64,000 nucleotides of DNA from Kordiimonas laminariae (GTDB lineage: Bacteria > Pseudomonadota > Alphaproteobacteria > Sphingomonadales > Kordiimonadaceae): assembly GCF_023008165.1 (NCBI RefSeq), contig NZ_JAKQZA010000001.1:186001-250000 (forward strand), written 5' to 3'. This document shows positions 47,652 to 55,402 of this stretch, piece after piece. The position numbers and the translations under genes are program-made. Numbering within the stretch: position 1 is the stretch's first letter; every line of letters starts with the position of its first letter. The notes below the pieces were generated by a model, which did not search any database, was not told the DNA's origin, and worked only from the letters and a program-made list of their open reading frames with translations.

Positions 47652-48401
47652 CTAGTCAGCACCACGGTTATTAAGTGGGTCAGCACGGCGGCTTGGTGGG
47701 CGAATATCACTGTCCAGTACCACCTTCACCGGTTTGGTCGCGACAAGTGATACAACAAGCTGGTGTTCTGGGATAAAGTGGAAATATATAGTGGCATCTT
47801 CCGTGCCGCCCGGTGTTGGGGCTTTCAGCACCGGTTTTCCAGAGGAAAGATCAAGCTCCACACCGCGCAAGTAAGGCATTAGCTTGCCGTCTTCCATCTT
47901 CACAAAACTTTCTTTTATAGCCCAAAGAGTGAAGAACAACATACGAGCTTCTGCCTCAGGCATCGCAGCAAGAAGGAGCCATTCTTCTTCAGGAAAACGG
48001 CGTTCCGCAATGCGCATCCAGTCAGCCACCGGATCAAGCTGCTGGATATCAATGCCTATCGGGCTGGTTTCAGAAACTGCAACGGCTGCAATACCATCTT
48101 CCGCGCCGCCTGTGTGTGAAACACTGTAAAAAGGCGGTTCATCATCAGCAAAACCGTCAAGGAAGATACGGCCGGTACCTTCCTGAACAAGCGGCACAGA
48201 GGAAGCAAGTAGCCCCATATTATCTCCGAGTGCCTGCCGGAGCATACCGCGAGCAGTTACAAATGCTGGTCTCGCGCCTTCATGCATGCCTGCCAAGCGT
48301 TCATGCTCAGCTTTCGAAAGCATATTCTGCGCGCCAAGCGCTGGATCCGCTGCACGAATTTTCAGCGTTACCATCTCGATTTCCAGCGCTGCATTAACCA
48401 T
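47652..48401 (-). CDS. 4'-phosphopantetheinyl transferase family protein
   Basis: A 249-residue Sfp/HetI-type enzyme that moves phosphopantetheine from CoA to carrier proteins. Motifs are VSHTGG near 94, the Mg-binding GIDIQ near 114 and FFTLWAIKESFVKMEDGKL near 154-172 (WxxKES). The start at 48401 (MVNAALEIEM) has GGATG upstream; the frame is open to 48440. No acyl-carrier or NRPS/PKS partner is in the window. The C-terminal 25 residues are basic and unusual. Confidence 0.9.
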   Translation of the reverse strand: MVNAALEIEMVTLKIRAADPALGAQNMLSKAEHERLAGMHEGARPAFVTARGMLRQALGDNMGLLASSVPLVQEGTGRIFLDGFADDEPPFYSVSHTGGAEDGIAAVAVSETSPIGIDIQQLDPVADWMRIAERRFPEEEWLLLAAMPEAEARMLFFTLWAIKESFVKMEDGKLMPYLRGVELDLSSGKPVLKAPTPGGTEDATIYFHFIPEHQLVVSLVATKPVKVVLDSDIRPPSRRADPLNNRGAD

Positions 48402-48540
48402 TACACATCCAATTGCCAACAAAGTTTGGCTCGCCCCCACACAACAGGCTTATGGCATCGCGAGAGAAGATGCAAACAGCTTTTACATAAAAAGAACGGA
48501 GGCGAAACGAAAATATCCAACACGCTAGATTCCGTAAGGT

Positions 48541-48579
48541 AAAAAAGAGAGGGCCCCTTGTGCAGGGGGCACAAGGGGC
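48541..48579 (-). terminator. Strong Rho-independent terminator of the second RTX gene
   Basis: A perfect 11-bp GC-rich stem (48553-48563 with 48569-48579) and a 5-nt loop are followed on the minus strand by CCTCTCTTTTTT. It lies 98 nt past the RTX stop. Confidence 0.9.
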
Positions 48580-48677
48580 TATCCTTCACTTGATCGCATA
48601 ATGTGAAGGAACGTGGCTGCACCTAAGAGCGAGGAACAGTACAACCACTAAAGGGTTCTTTATACGGGCCTGATCTC

Positions 48678-49778
48678 CTAAAAGATGAAATCATCTGCAA
48701 TCAGATCTGACCTGCTGATACCCACGAGGAAAACACTGTCTTCCGAGCTGGTTTCAATCAGCACACCAGTTTGTCCGTTAAACACCACATCTTCTGAATA
48801 GAAAAGCACATCATCGAAGTCTTCGATACGGGTTACATTAGTGAATACAAGCCTGTCTTCATCCAGTTCAAAGTCAGCAACATCATCATCTCCTGAACCA
48901 TCAGAGAAATAGAAATAATCTTCACCTGCACCGCCATGAAGTGTATCGCTACCCTGACCGCCGAAAAGATCATCATCACCTGCATCACCCCAGATAAGAT
49001 CATCACCGGAACCACCGCCTAACGTATCACTACCGGTACCACCTTCAATGTCATCTGCGCCCCGGCCACCCCACAATTCATCATCACCAGCGCCACCAGT
49101 GAGAGTATCATTAAAATCACCGCCATAGGCCAGATCATCACCGTCACCGCCATGAATAGTATCGTTACCGACTCCGCCGCCTATAACATCATCACCGAAA
49201 CCGCCTTCTACGAGGTCATCACCGTAACCAGACCAAATTTCATCCCAACCATCTTCACCAAAGATGTTATCGTTTCCAAAACCACCATAGATCACATCAT
49301 CGCCACCAAGACCGTAAAGATCATCATCACCATCCCCACCGCCGATGATATCATTGGCATTACCGCCAACCGCAAGATCATCACCTGTTCCAGCCCAGAT
49401 AACATTCTCAGGAGCAAACCCCGCAAACACTTCACCTGATACTTCTTCACCCACATCAAACAGGCCGTTATCTGCTACATCACCATCCTGCCAGCCAGCA
49501 CCAATGATGGTATCATTGCCCGAACCACCAATCAGAGTATCTGAGCCATCCCACTCTGGGCCATCTGTGCGAGGATCATTGAACCAGGGGTGATGCACAT
49601 TATTGCCGTCATCAAAACCGCCTCCGACAATAATGTCATCACCCCCTCCGCCATGGATATAATCGTTACCGCTGCCACCAACGAGGATATCGTCCCCACC
49701 TTCGCTGCGGAAAAAACTGTTTTCGCCAGAACCATCAAAAAGTATCTCGCCGAAGATTGTTCTTACATACTCACCCAT
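48678..49778 (-). CDS. RTX calcium-binding secreted protein (366 aa)
   Basis: A second, smaller acidic RTX protein. Nearly the whole length, about residues 25-300, is GGxGxDxUx repeats (GGGDGDDDLYGLGGDDVIYG). A non-repeat C-terminal stretch follows (YFYFSDGSGDDDVADFELDE then LVFTNVTRIEDFDDVLFYSE), typical of type I export signals, ending IADDFIF. There is no signal peptide and no enzyme domain. The N-terminus is short (MGEYVRTIFGEILFDGSG). It has its own strong terminator, and is probably exported by the system at 3485-6686. Divergent from the gene at 49930. Confidence 0.9.
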   Translation of the reverse strand: MGEYVRTIFGEILFDGSGENSFFRSEGGDDILVGGSGNDYIHGGGGDDIIVGGGFDDGNNVHHPWFNDPRTDGPEWDGSDTLIGGSGNDTIIGAGWQDGDVADNGLFDVGEEVSGEVFAGFAPENVIWAGTGDDLAVGGNANDIIGGGDGDDDLYGLGGDDVIYGGFGNDNIFGEDGWDEIWSGYGDDLVEGGFGDDVIGGGVGNDTIHGGDGDDLAYGGDFNDTLTGGAGDDELWGGRGADDIEGGTGSDTLGGGSGDDLIWGDAGDDDLFGGQGSDTLHGGAGEDYFYFSDGSGDDDVADFELDEDRLVFTNVTRIEDFDDVLFYSEDVVFNGQTGVLIETSSEDSVFLVGISRSDLIADDFIF

Positions 49779-49929
49779 CGCACTGTCTTTCTTTCATTAT
49801 GTTTCTGTTCTTGAAACTCAGTATGTGGAAGTGCGCTGAACGGAAAATGAACGGCTTTGTAAGATATGGAAATTCCGGATATTTACTCTTATATAGAAGG
49901 AAATAATAAAAAATCTTGCGAGGAAAAAT

Positions 49930-50634
49930 ATGTCACGAGCAGAAAAGTTGCGCAGACTGTTTATTGGCTTTTGTATTTTAGGTATCGGTATGGGGGCACT
50001 GTATCTATGGATCAGTACCGAGGCAGGCAAACCCTACCAAACCAAGGAAATAGGTGATATCCGGCTAAGTGTGCCCCGCATTTATTTACCGGATGGCCAG
50101 CAAGATCTGAATGAAATGGTGAAAGAATACCTGGTTTCCACTGCTGGTCGCATTCAACTTTCCGGTTATGCTGATGAAATTCTGAGCGGCACGCCGCTGG
50201 ACAAAAAAAACAGCGCATCAGAAATTATCTGGACTATTGAGCCACTAGGCAACGCCGCCCACACAGATCGCGTTCTAAACAGCGATATCATGCTTTTCAC
50301 TGGATCAGGACAACACACAAAACGTACCGTAACTGCTGAACCTCAATCCGGCTTATTCATATATAAAGCTAACACAGAAGATGATCGCAATTACAGCACA
50401 AGCCGGCTCCGCCCTTCAGCGACATTCACAACAGACCCGGCCTTCTCTCATTGTGTAGATTTCAGAACAGTGAGTCTTTCTGGTCCTGCCGGGCGCTGCA
50501 GCACTCATTTTGTGATTGACGGTATGCTCATACGGGCTCACTACAATAGAGAACTAGCATGGCATGCAGCTGCTATCCGGCAAAAATTATGGCAATTTGC
50601 GAAAGAATGGCAGCAAGCTGAGAGCACAAGCTAA
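49930..50634 (+). CDS. Membrane-anchored periplasmic protein of unknown function
   Basis: A 234-residue protein. An N-terminal membrane segment is seen at about 10-29 (FIGFCILGIGMGALYLWIS) after a basic start, so most of it is periplasmic. The domain beyond (EIGDIRLSVPRIYLPDGQQD) has Cys residues near 177 and 189 that could pair. I do not recognise the family. GCGAGGA lies 6 nt before the ATG. It is read divergently from the RTX gene. Confidence 0.72.
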   Translation: MSRAEKLRRLFIGFCILGIGMGALYLWISTEAGKPYQTKEIGDIRLSVPRIYLPDGQQDLNEMVKEYLVSTAGRIQLSGYADEILSGTPLDKKNSASEIIWTIEPLGNAAHTDRVLNSDIMLFTGSGQHTKRTVTAEPQSGLFIYKANTEDDRNYSTSRLRPSATFTTDPAFSHCVDFRTVSLSGPAGRCSTHFVIDGMLIRAHYNRELAWHAAAIRQKLWQFAKEWQQAESTS

Positions 50635-50683
50635 CTAACTGACCTTTTATATATTTTTTCTATACACAACATGTATGACGGAA

Positions 50684-50713
50684 GAGAAAAGCTGACTTTT
50701 TCAAGCTTTTCTC
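50684..50713 (+). terminator. 10-bp perfect hairpin after the anchored protein gene
   Basis: GAGAAAAGCT and AGCTTTTCTC pair perfectly with a 10-nt loop, 49 nt past the stop. No T-run follows on plus (GCCCGGAGAT), so it may not terminate by itself. Confidence 0.45.
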
Positions 50714-50828
50714 GCCCGGAGATATCCAAGCTTCACGAAAAACATGAAAAAAGCTCATAAATACTTAACCCCTTGTTAATATGTTCACGAGATAAACAGG
50801 AAAAAATAAAAGCCCCAGGACAGATTAC

Positions 50829-51656
50829 GTGACAAACCATCCCGCAAACGCTCAAAAAGCCAAACAAAAGAAACAAGTGCTGATCGTGGACAGCAATCAT
50901 GTGATGGGGCGTATTTTAGGGAAAATCATTGAAAAGGCGGGATTGGGTTACGCCGTCGCAGTAACCGGACCAGAAGGCGTCGAATTCTGTAAAACCAAAC
51001 AGTATGATATGGCACTGATTGAAGCAGGAATGGGCAAGGCGCAAGGCGTTGATGCGATTAAACATATTCGAGCTCTATCTGATCATTATAACCAGATTCC
51101 CATTATCGCGGTTTCTGCGAAACTCAGCAAAGAAGATATCAAACGGTATCTAGCGGCGGGAGCTAACGGTACATTAGCGAAACCTGTAAATGAGCTGAAC
51201 CTCTGGAAAGAACTTCACAAAAACCTTGGCGTTTGTCTTTCTGCAGCTACTCGCAAACCACAGGAAGATGATGAGATTTATGCCATCCTCGACCGTGATG
51301 AAATGGAGCTCCTGAACTGGGATACGCTTAAAGAATACAGCATCATGTTGAAAGGCGAATACAAGCGCCTGATGCATGATTATCTTACTGTATCACCAGA
51401 TCATCTAGGGGAAATTGGGGAAGCCGTGATCGATGGCAACTCGGAAAAAGTGGAATATCTGGCCCACAAGCTGAAATCCACCAGTATTATTTTCGGCGCC
51501 GATGATGTTTCAAACTTAGCGGCGCAGCTGGAGATTCTAGGCAAAGAAAACGATCTAACTCACGCGGGGCAGTTTTTCAAAGAACTGCATATGTCTTTTG
51601 AGCGCGTGCAACCTGTTCTCAGGAAAAAACTAGCCATGATGAAAATGGCAATCTGA
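50829..51656 (+). CDS. Receiver-HPt protein with Glu at the phospho-acceptor position
   Basis: A 275-residue protein with a GTG start (AGGA about 8 nt upstream). The receiver domain spans about 17-135: QVLIVDSNHVMGRILGKII, where the second acidic residue of the DD pair is Ser. The acceptor segment reads YDMALIEAGMGKAQG, with Glu in place of Asp. The switch Ser (IIAVSAK) and Lys (TLAKPV) are kept. The HPt domain at about 175-270 has AHKLKSTSIIFGA with the phospho-His. Asp-to-Glu often mimics phosphorylation, so the receiver may be locked while HPt still relays. It converges on the tail cluster. Confidence 0.88.
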   Translation: MTNHPANAQKAKQKKQVLIVDSNHVMGRILGKIIEKAGLGYAVAVTGPEGVEFCKTKQYDMALIEAGMGKAQGVDAIKHIRALSDHYNQIPIIAVSAKLSKEDIKRYLAAGANGTLAKPVNELNLWKELHKNLGVCLSAATRKPQEDDEIYAILDRDEMELLNWDTLKEYSIMLKGEYKRLMHDYLTVSPDHLGEIGEAVIDGNSEKVEYLAHKLKSTSIIFGADDVSNLAAQLEILGKENDLTHAGQFFKELHMSFERVQPVLRKKLAMMKMAI

Positions 51657-51833
51657 TACAGCTAAATATGAATTTTACAGCTATATCCTGAAAATTGATT
51701 ACCAATTGTTTATATTTTTCCGCTATAGTTGTTTTGCTGCAAAGCGTGCTCGATTGGTCGCGCTGGCGGGGTTTAACTTAAGCTGGGTGATTGGCGTCTC
51801 CGGCCCAAAGGCCACCCCCGCTGGGGCGATATA
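51657..51833. other. GC-rich structured island between convergent genes
   Basis: A 177-bp gap. Its right part, about 51745-51830, is far more GC-rich than the flanks and holds nested complementary runs (GCGGGG with CCCCGC; GGCC-CAAA-GGCC; TGGC with GCCA). It could be a bidirectional terminator, a structured RNA or an inserted repeat. A 62-codon plus-strand frame (51706-51894) crosses it but overlaps the next gene and has no known features. Confidence 0.35.
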
Positions 51834-53402
51834 TCATTCAAATGATTTTGAAGCGTTAACCCGCGTGAGTAATGCACGCATACCTGCGCTGTAATCTTCT
51901 TCGGGATTCAGATCAAAATCTGCAAGGGAAACCAGGCAGTTACCTGCTGACATAGCATCAATCAAGACAGATATGGAATTGATGGTTTTCGGGATCTGCT
52001 GCTCAAGCTCATAAAGACGGAATTTAGCGTCCTGATAAACTCTATGTGCAATGTCTATTTCATCATCAATACCAGTCAGTGTTCTAACCAAACTTGCAAT
52101 GGAAACTGCAACACCAACCAGAACCGCTAATATTAGTGCCGGGCCCGAAGCTATAGCCGCGGCAATCATAGCTGCGCCGCCCAAAGCTGTTAGTAAAAGG
52201 TCCGTATCTTGAGGCTCAGACAGACTGGCAGAATAGGCGGTACCTGCTGCAAAAGCTGCTACTTCAACGTCTTCAGCCTTACTGGCTAATCGCGAGGAGC
52301 CACGAACAGCAGCACCTAATCCGAAAACAGAAGCGCCAATTTCCACAAACGTCAGTATCACAGCGATTAATTTCTTCTGAAATTCTTCATCCAGCAGGGT
52401 CACATAACGCTCTAAAGCACGTGTTATTTCCGTATGAGCCATCGCTGCCTGTTTAAGCAAACTTGCTAATGTCTCTACCTCCTTATCCAGTTTTTTCAGG
52501 AAGGCTTTGCATCTTAATTTTCGTGTAACTTGGGCGTCCAGAATTTGCTTCCTAGCGGGGCCAAAACATTCTTGAAACCTGCCCATCTCTCTACCAGAAA
52601 GCTTCTTATGTCTGCGTTTATTTTCATAAGCCAGCAGGCACTTGGTTATTGATTTAAAGTGAAAAGCTTGCACGCCGCCCAAAGCTTCAAGAATTTCACG
52701 CTGATCTGCGGTTGATAAAACCATTTCCGGAAAAACCCGAGACTGCAGAAACAAATTACTGCCATTACCTGACTGAATTTTCCATAAAACATGAGACCGG
52801 GCCAAAATGCGTTGCTGTAAAAACGCCTTCAGTTCCAGCTTGTTGGTAACCTTGCAAAATTCAGCCTTCTCAAGATCAAGGCATTCACCTTTCAAAACAG
52901 CTAATTCCGCCACAAAACGACCGTCACTGGTAATATCGATATCAACAACTTCTACTGTCAGGTTATCAAAACGTACAGCGCTTTGAATGATGTTTTCCAG
53001 CTGGTTTTCAAGCCGTTTTGGCAGAGGAAACTTATTGCGTGCCGCCTTAAAATTTCTGACATTGCGGGCATTTATTACCCATAGTTTTTTATTCCTTAGA
53101 TGCGTGGCATCAAACAAAAACTCAGTTTTCTGAAACTTTGCGGGCAGTTTCTTAACAAGTTGATTAATACTATGCGCTGTAACATACCCCGACTGCGCCA
53201 GTGACATGGATGAAATATTATTTTCGTCATAGTAAGCCTCAATAGCAAAGCTTAATTTTCGAGACATTCGCCCATTAATCGGGCCTGTGAAATATGGTCT
53301 GCCCCGTTTGTTTTTCATAACCTTCAATGCAAGCTGAAGTACAAAAATATCTTTAACTGCATTTTTGCCCTTTGGACCAACAGACGCTGTTGCCTGCAGC
53401 AT
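51834..53402 (-). CDS. PG-binding-like protein with hydrophobic C-terminal region
   Basis: About 522 residues from the ATG at 53402 (MLQATASVGP), which has AGGGG 8 nt upstream; a TTG at 53441 is less likely. Residues 15-95 resemble a peptidoglycan-binding_1 repeat: DIFVLQLALKVMKNKRG, FTGPINGRMSRKLSFAIEA, then GYVTAHSINQLVKKL. A helical, Lys/Leu-rich middle follows (about 245-355). Two Ala/Gly-rich hydrophobic stretches near 365-385 and 420-455 (LGGAAMIAAAIASGPALILA) look membrane-active. It lies 51 bp after the holin stop as the last gene of the tail/lysis operon. A lysis or effector role is inference. Confidence 0.65.
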   Translation of the reverse strand: MLQATASVGPKGKNAVKDIFVLQLALKVMKNKRGRPYFTGPINGRMSRKLSFAIEAYYDENNISSMSLAQSGYVTAHSINQLVKKLPAKFQKTEFLFDATHLRNKKLWVINARNVRNFKAARNKFPLPKRLENQLENIIQSAVRFDNLTVEVVDIDITSDGRFVAELAVLKGECLDLEKAEFCKVTNKLELKAFLQQRILARSHVLWKIQSGNGSNLFLQSRVFPEMVLSTADQREILEALGGVQAFHFKSITKCLLAYENKRRHKKLSGREMGRFQECFGPARKQILDAQVTRKLRCKAFLKKLDKEVETLASLLKQAAMAHTEITRALERYVTLLDEEFQKKLIAVILTFVEIGASVFGLGAAVRGSSRLASKAEDVEVAAFAAGTAYSASLSEPQDTDLLLTALGGAAMIAAAIASGPALILAVLVGVAVSIASLVRTLTGIDDEIDIAHRVYQDAKFRLYELEQQIPKTINSISVLIDAMSAGNCLVSLADFDLNPEEDYSAGMRALLTRVNASKSFE

Positions 53403-53453
53403 ATTTCTGCCCCTTCGTTTCGATAAATTAGAAAATTGCAAACAGCGGCGCGA

Positions 53454-53858
53454 TCAACGCTCTCGGCTTACACCTTTGAGCTTCTCAACGGTTCTAAGCC
53501 CGCCCAAGCCCAACATGGAAAGAAGCACGGTAACTAATGTTTCGCTGCCCCCCAGTGCAGGCGGCTCTGGTGCTTCGGGGAAAAAGGCGACACGCACCCA
53601 GTTCAGAATATCAAACCCCATGAAGTGCCACATAAGGGCAAAACCACAGACCCAACCAATAAAAGGCCGCCAACCGGCAACAAATACTGAAAGATGTTTC
53701 GCTTCGGTCTTGTTGATTTCCATCTGTGCAAGACCTGTACGCAGAATTTCCATCTCAAGCGCATGCCGAAATTCGGCCTTTTTACCTTTATCTGGAATAA
53801 GTTTGTCCAGCGGGCCTTTCACAACATCCAGAATGGTATCCAGAATGGGTATTCCCAT
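53454..53858 (-). CDS. Phage holin, 3TM (GTA-type)
   Basis: A 134-residue membrane protein. The start at 53858 (MGIPILDTILDVVKGPLDKL) has CGGAG 8 nt upstream. An amphipathic N-terminus with LIPDKGKKAEFRHALEMEI is followed by membrane segments near 66-90 (FVAGWRPFIGWVCGFALMWH) and 105-125 (TLVTVLLSMLGLGGLRTVEK). The pattern is that of the 3TM holins first named from alphaproteobacterial gene transfer agents. It would make the inner-membrane lesion that lets the endolysin reach the wall. It lies 13 bp after the endolysin stop. Confidence 0.85.
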   Translation of the reverse strand: MGIPILDTILDVVKGPLDKLIPDKGKKAEFRHALEMEILRTGLAQMEINKTEAKHLSVFVAGWRPFIGWVCGFALMWHFMGFDILNWVRVAFFPEAPEPPALGGSETLVTVLLSMLGLGGLRTVEKLKGVSRER

Positions 53859-53871
53859 AGCTAATCTCCGC

Positions 53872-54408
53872 TTATTCAGCTGGTTCCAAGATAAATTCAG
53901 GGGGCGCTTTAATGCCCTCTTCCACCATTCGTGTATTGCCGTCCACGGCAATCGACAGCGCCTGATGCCTGTTCAACCCGACACGACAATGGGAAATATG
54001 TATCCATTCCTGCCAACCTCCTTTTGTCTTCCGCCGCTCATAAATGAGCTGATCAAAAGGAAGGTGCTCTTGATGAGAAAGCGTGAAGGCTGCATCTCGC
54101 ACTGGCAGTTTATAAGGACAAAAATCAGCAGCTTCCCCCAGCATATGCTGGCTGGATTTCGAGCCTCCCACCAGTCGGTTAAGGGTAGTGGAACGAAACC
54201 CAGACGTAATACGCAGCGGGCTTGAAAGAATTTGTCGAGCGGGTTCAAGTACGTTTCGGCAAAGCGCCCGCAAGTTCGCTAACTCGCATTCTTCCCTTGG
54301 CAGATTGGGCAAACCATATTTCTTTGCTGTGGCACTACGGCACATCTCGCCAAGCGAGAAATGTTCTGTCAGTTGCTCTTTTGGATGAATGCGGATCATA
54401 CGAACCAT
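53872..54408 (-). CDS. Peptidase M15 family endolysin
   Basis: A 178-residue D-Ala-D-Ala-type peptidoglycan peptidase without signal peptide. It has the M15_3 layout: EHFSLGEMCRSATA near 15, then RITSGFRS near 66, the zinc ligands in SSQHMLGEAADF near 86-96 (His and Asp) and EWIHISH near 134 (His). Such domains in tail loci act as endolysins with a holin. It overlaps the upstream small gene by 13 bp and precedes the holin. Confidence 0.88.
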   Translation of the reverse strand: MVRMIRIHPKEQLTEHFSLGEMCRSATAKKYGLPNLPREECELANLRALCRNVLEPARQILSSPLRITSGFRSTTLNRLVGGSKSSQHMLGEAADFCPYKLPVRDAAFTLSHQEHLPFDQLIYERRKTKGGWQEWIHISHCRVGLNRHQALSIAVDGNTRMVEEGIKAPPEFILEPAE

Positions 54409-54653
54409 CCAAGTTTATCCGCCACCAGAAAACTAAGAAGCCCACCGAGCTTCGTGAGCACAAGGAACATCATCTTCATTACAATGCCCCACCGCCTGCC
54501 ACATTCGGCTTCATGCCGTTCCATACGGTCCAAGGCCAACGTTGCCCGCATAAGGGCCGCATTAGCAGTTTCGCTGCCATCGCCTGATGCTCTGGTATTA
54601 CTGCCATTCAACCAATGATCTGCATATTCTTTCTTAAAAGGCGCTTCTGTCAT
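54396..54653 (-). CDS. Small phage protein with C-terminal membrane helix
   Basis: An 85-residue protein from the ATG at 54653 (MTEAPFKKEYADHWLN), whose A overlaps the stop of the preceding gene (TGATG). A C-terminal hydrophobic helix is seen near 55-80 (IVMKMMFLVLTKLGGLLSFL). It may be a second holin-like or spanin-like lysis component. The upstream ATG at 54698 is possible but less coupled. No family recognised. Confidence 0.65.
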   Translation of the reverse strand: MTEAPFKKEYADHWLNGSNTRASGDGSETANAALMRATLALDRMERHEAECGRRWGIVMKMMFLVLTKLGGLLSFLVADKLGWFV

Positions 54654-54835
54654 CACAGGCACCACCATAAGATCATCAGGGTGATCAGTGCTGCGCAAAG
54701 AATTAGCGCCTTATGCCATTTTGGAAGCGCTTTAAAAGCGGTTTTCTGGACATAAAAAAAGCGACTAACTTTCGCTAGCCGCACACGGGTTTTGAACCGA
54801 ATGGCATCACACCACCCGAGGATAAGTTTTTTCAT
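54653..54835 (-). CDS. Tiny membrane protein of the lysis region
   Basis: A 60-residue protein with a basic first half and one C-terminal membrane helix (KALILCAALITLMILWWCL). It stops at the start codon of the next gene (1-bp overlap), supporting translational coupling and thus both starts. It may be a lysis accessory. No homology claimed. Confidence 0.6.
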   Translation of the reverse strand: MKKLILGWCDAIRFKTRVRLAKVSRFFYVQKTAFKALPKWHKALILCAALITLMILWWCL

Positions 54836-54859
54836 TTTAATTTTCTTTCTTGACGGAAG

Positions 54860-55402
54860 CTAGGAAACTACAGGCCAAACAAGGGCTGTAATGATAGGTT
54901 CAATCTCATCTACCGTTTCGACCATAGCCAACTGCTGTTTGGCCGATAATCGGACTTGCTCAATTTGCGCAGCAGTAGCACGCCACTCTGCAGCTTTCTG
55001 GATAACAGCTTCAGCAACACCCAAAAGTGTGTCACCGGATAACCCTACCTCTGCAGCCAGCATCGGGTAATTTTCATCAACCGGCGCTATATCTGCGAGA
55101 TAAGTTCGTGCCTCAATTTCTTTCGCTCGGTAGGTTTCAGCCTGTCCGGGATAGGTGGTAATAACCTTTTGCCGAACTTCGCCTGCTCTCCGGTCAATCT
55201 CACGGCACCCTCTGGCAATGGTAATAGATAGATCTTCTTCTGGTGGTTCAGGAAGCCGTAATGTAACACCATTCCAATCGCTTCCTGCCAATACCCGGCC
55301 TTCAAGCGCAATGAGGTTTTCATCTTCCAGATATCTTTCTGCCGTTTTACTGTCGCAATAACTCACAATCACAGCAGATGTCTGATCAATAATAGTTTTC
55401 AT
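54860..55402 (-). CDS. Tail-fibre assembly-like protein
   Basis: A 180-residue protein. The central helical segment (REIDRRAGEVRQKVITTYPG, then ETYRAKEIEARTYLAD) resembles the DUF4376/tail-fibre-assembly chaperones found directly after phage fibre genes. The N-terminal 60 residues are a small beta domain ending LRLPEPPEED. It overlaps the J-like gene stop by 1 bp. It probably helps fold or trimerise the tip/fibre protein. Confidence 0.7.
   Translation of the reverse strand: MKTIIDQTSAVIVSYCDSKTAERYLEDENLIALEGRVLAGSDWNGVTLRLPEPPEEDLSITIARGCREIDRRAGEVRQKVITTYPGQAETYRAKEIEARTYLADIAPVDENYPMLAAEVGLSGDTLLGVAEAVIQKAAEWRATAAQIEQVRLSAKQQLAMVETVDEIEPIITALVWPVVS

Noticed and set aside
48678-49778. Repeat DNA as a satellite or CRISPR
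   Set aside because: Same reason: an in-frame RTX coding repeat with a full ORF.
51745-51830. tRNA or rRNA fragment in the GC-rich island
   Set aside because: No T-loop consensus, acceptor stem or CCA end could be found.
51706-51894. 62-codon plus-strand frame across the GC-rich island
   Set aside because: Overlaps the 3' end of the minus-strand gene, has no ribosome binding site and no recognisable domain.
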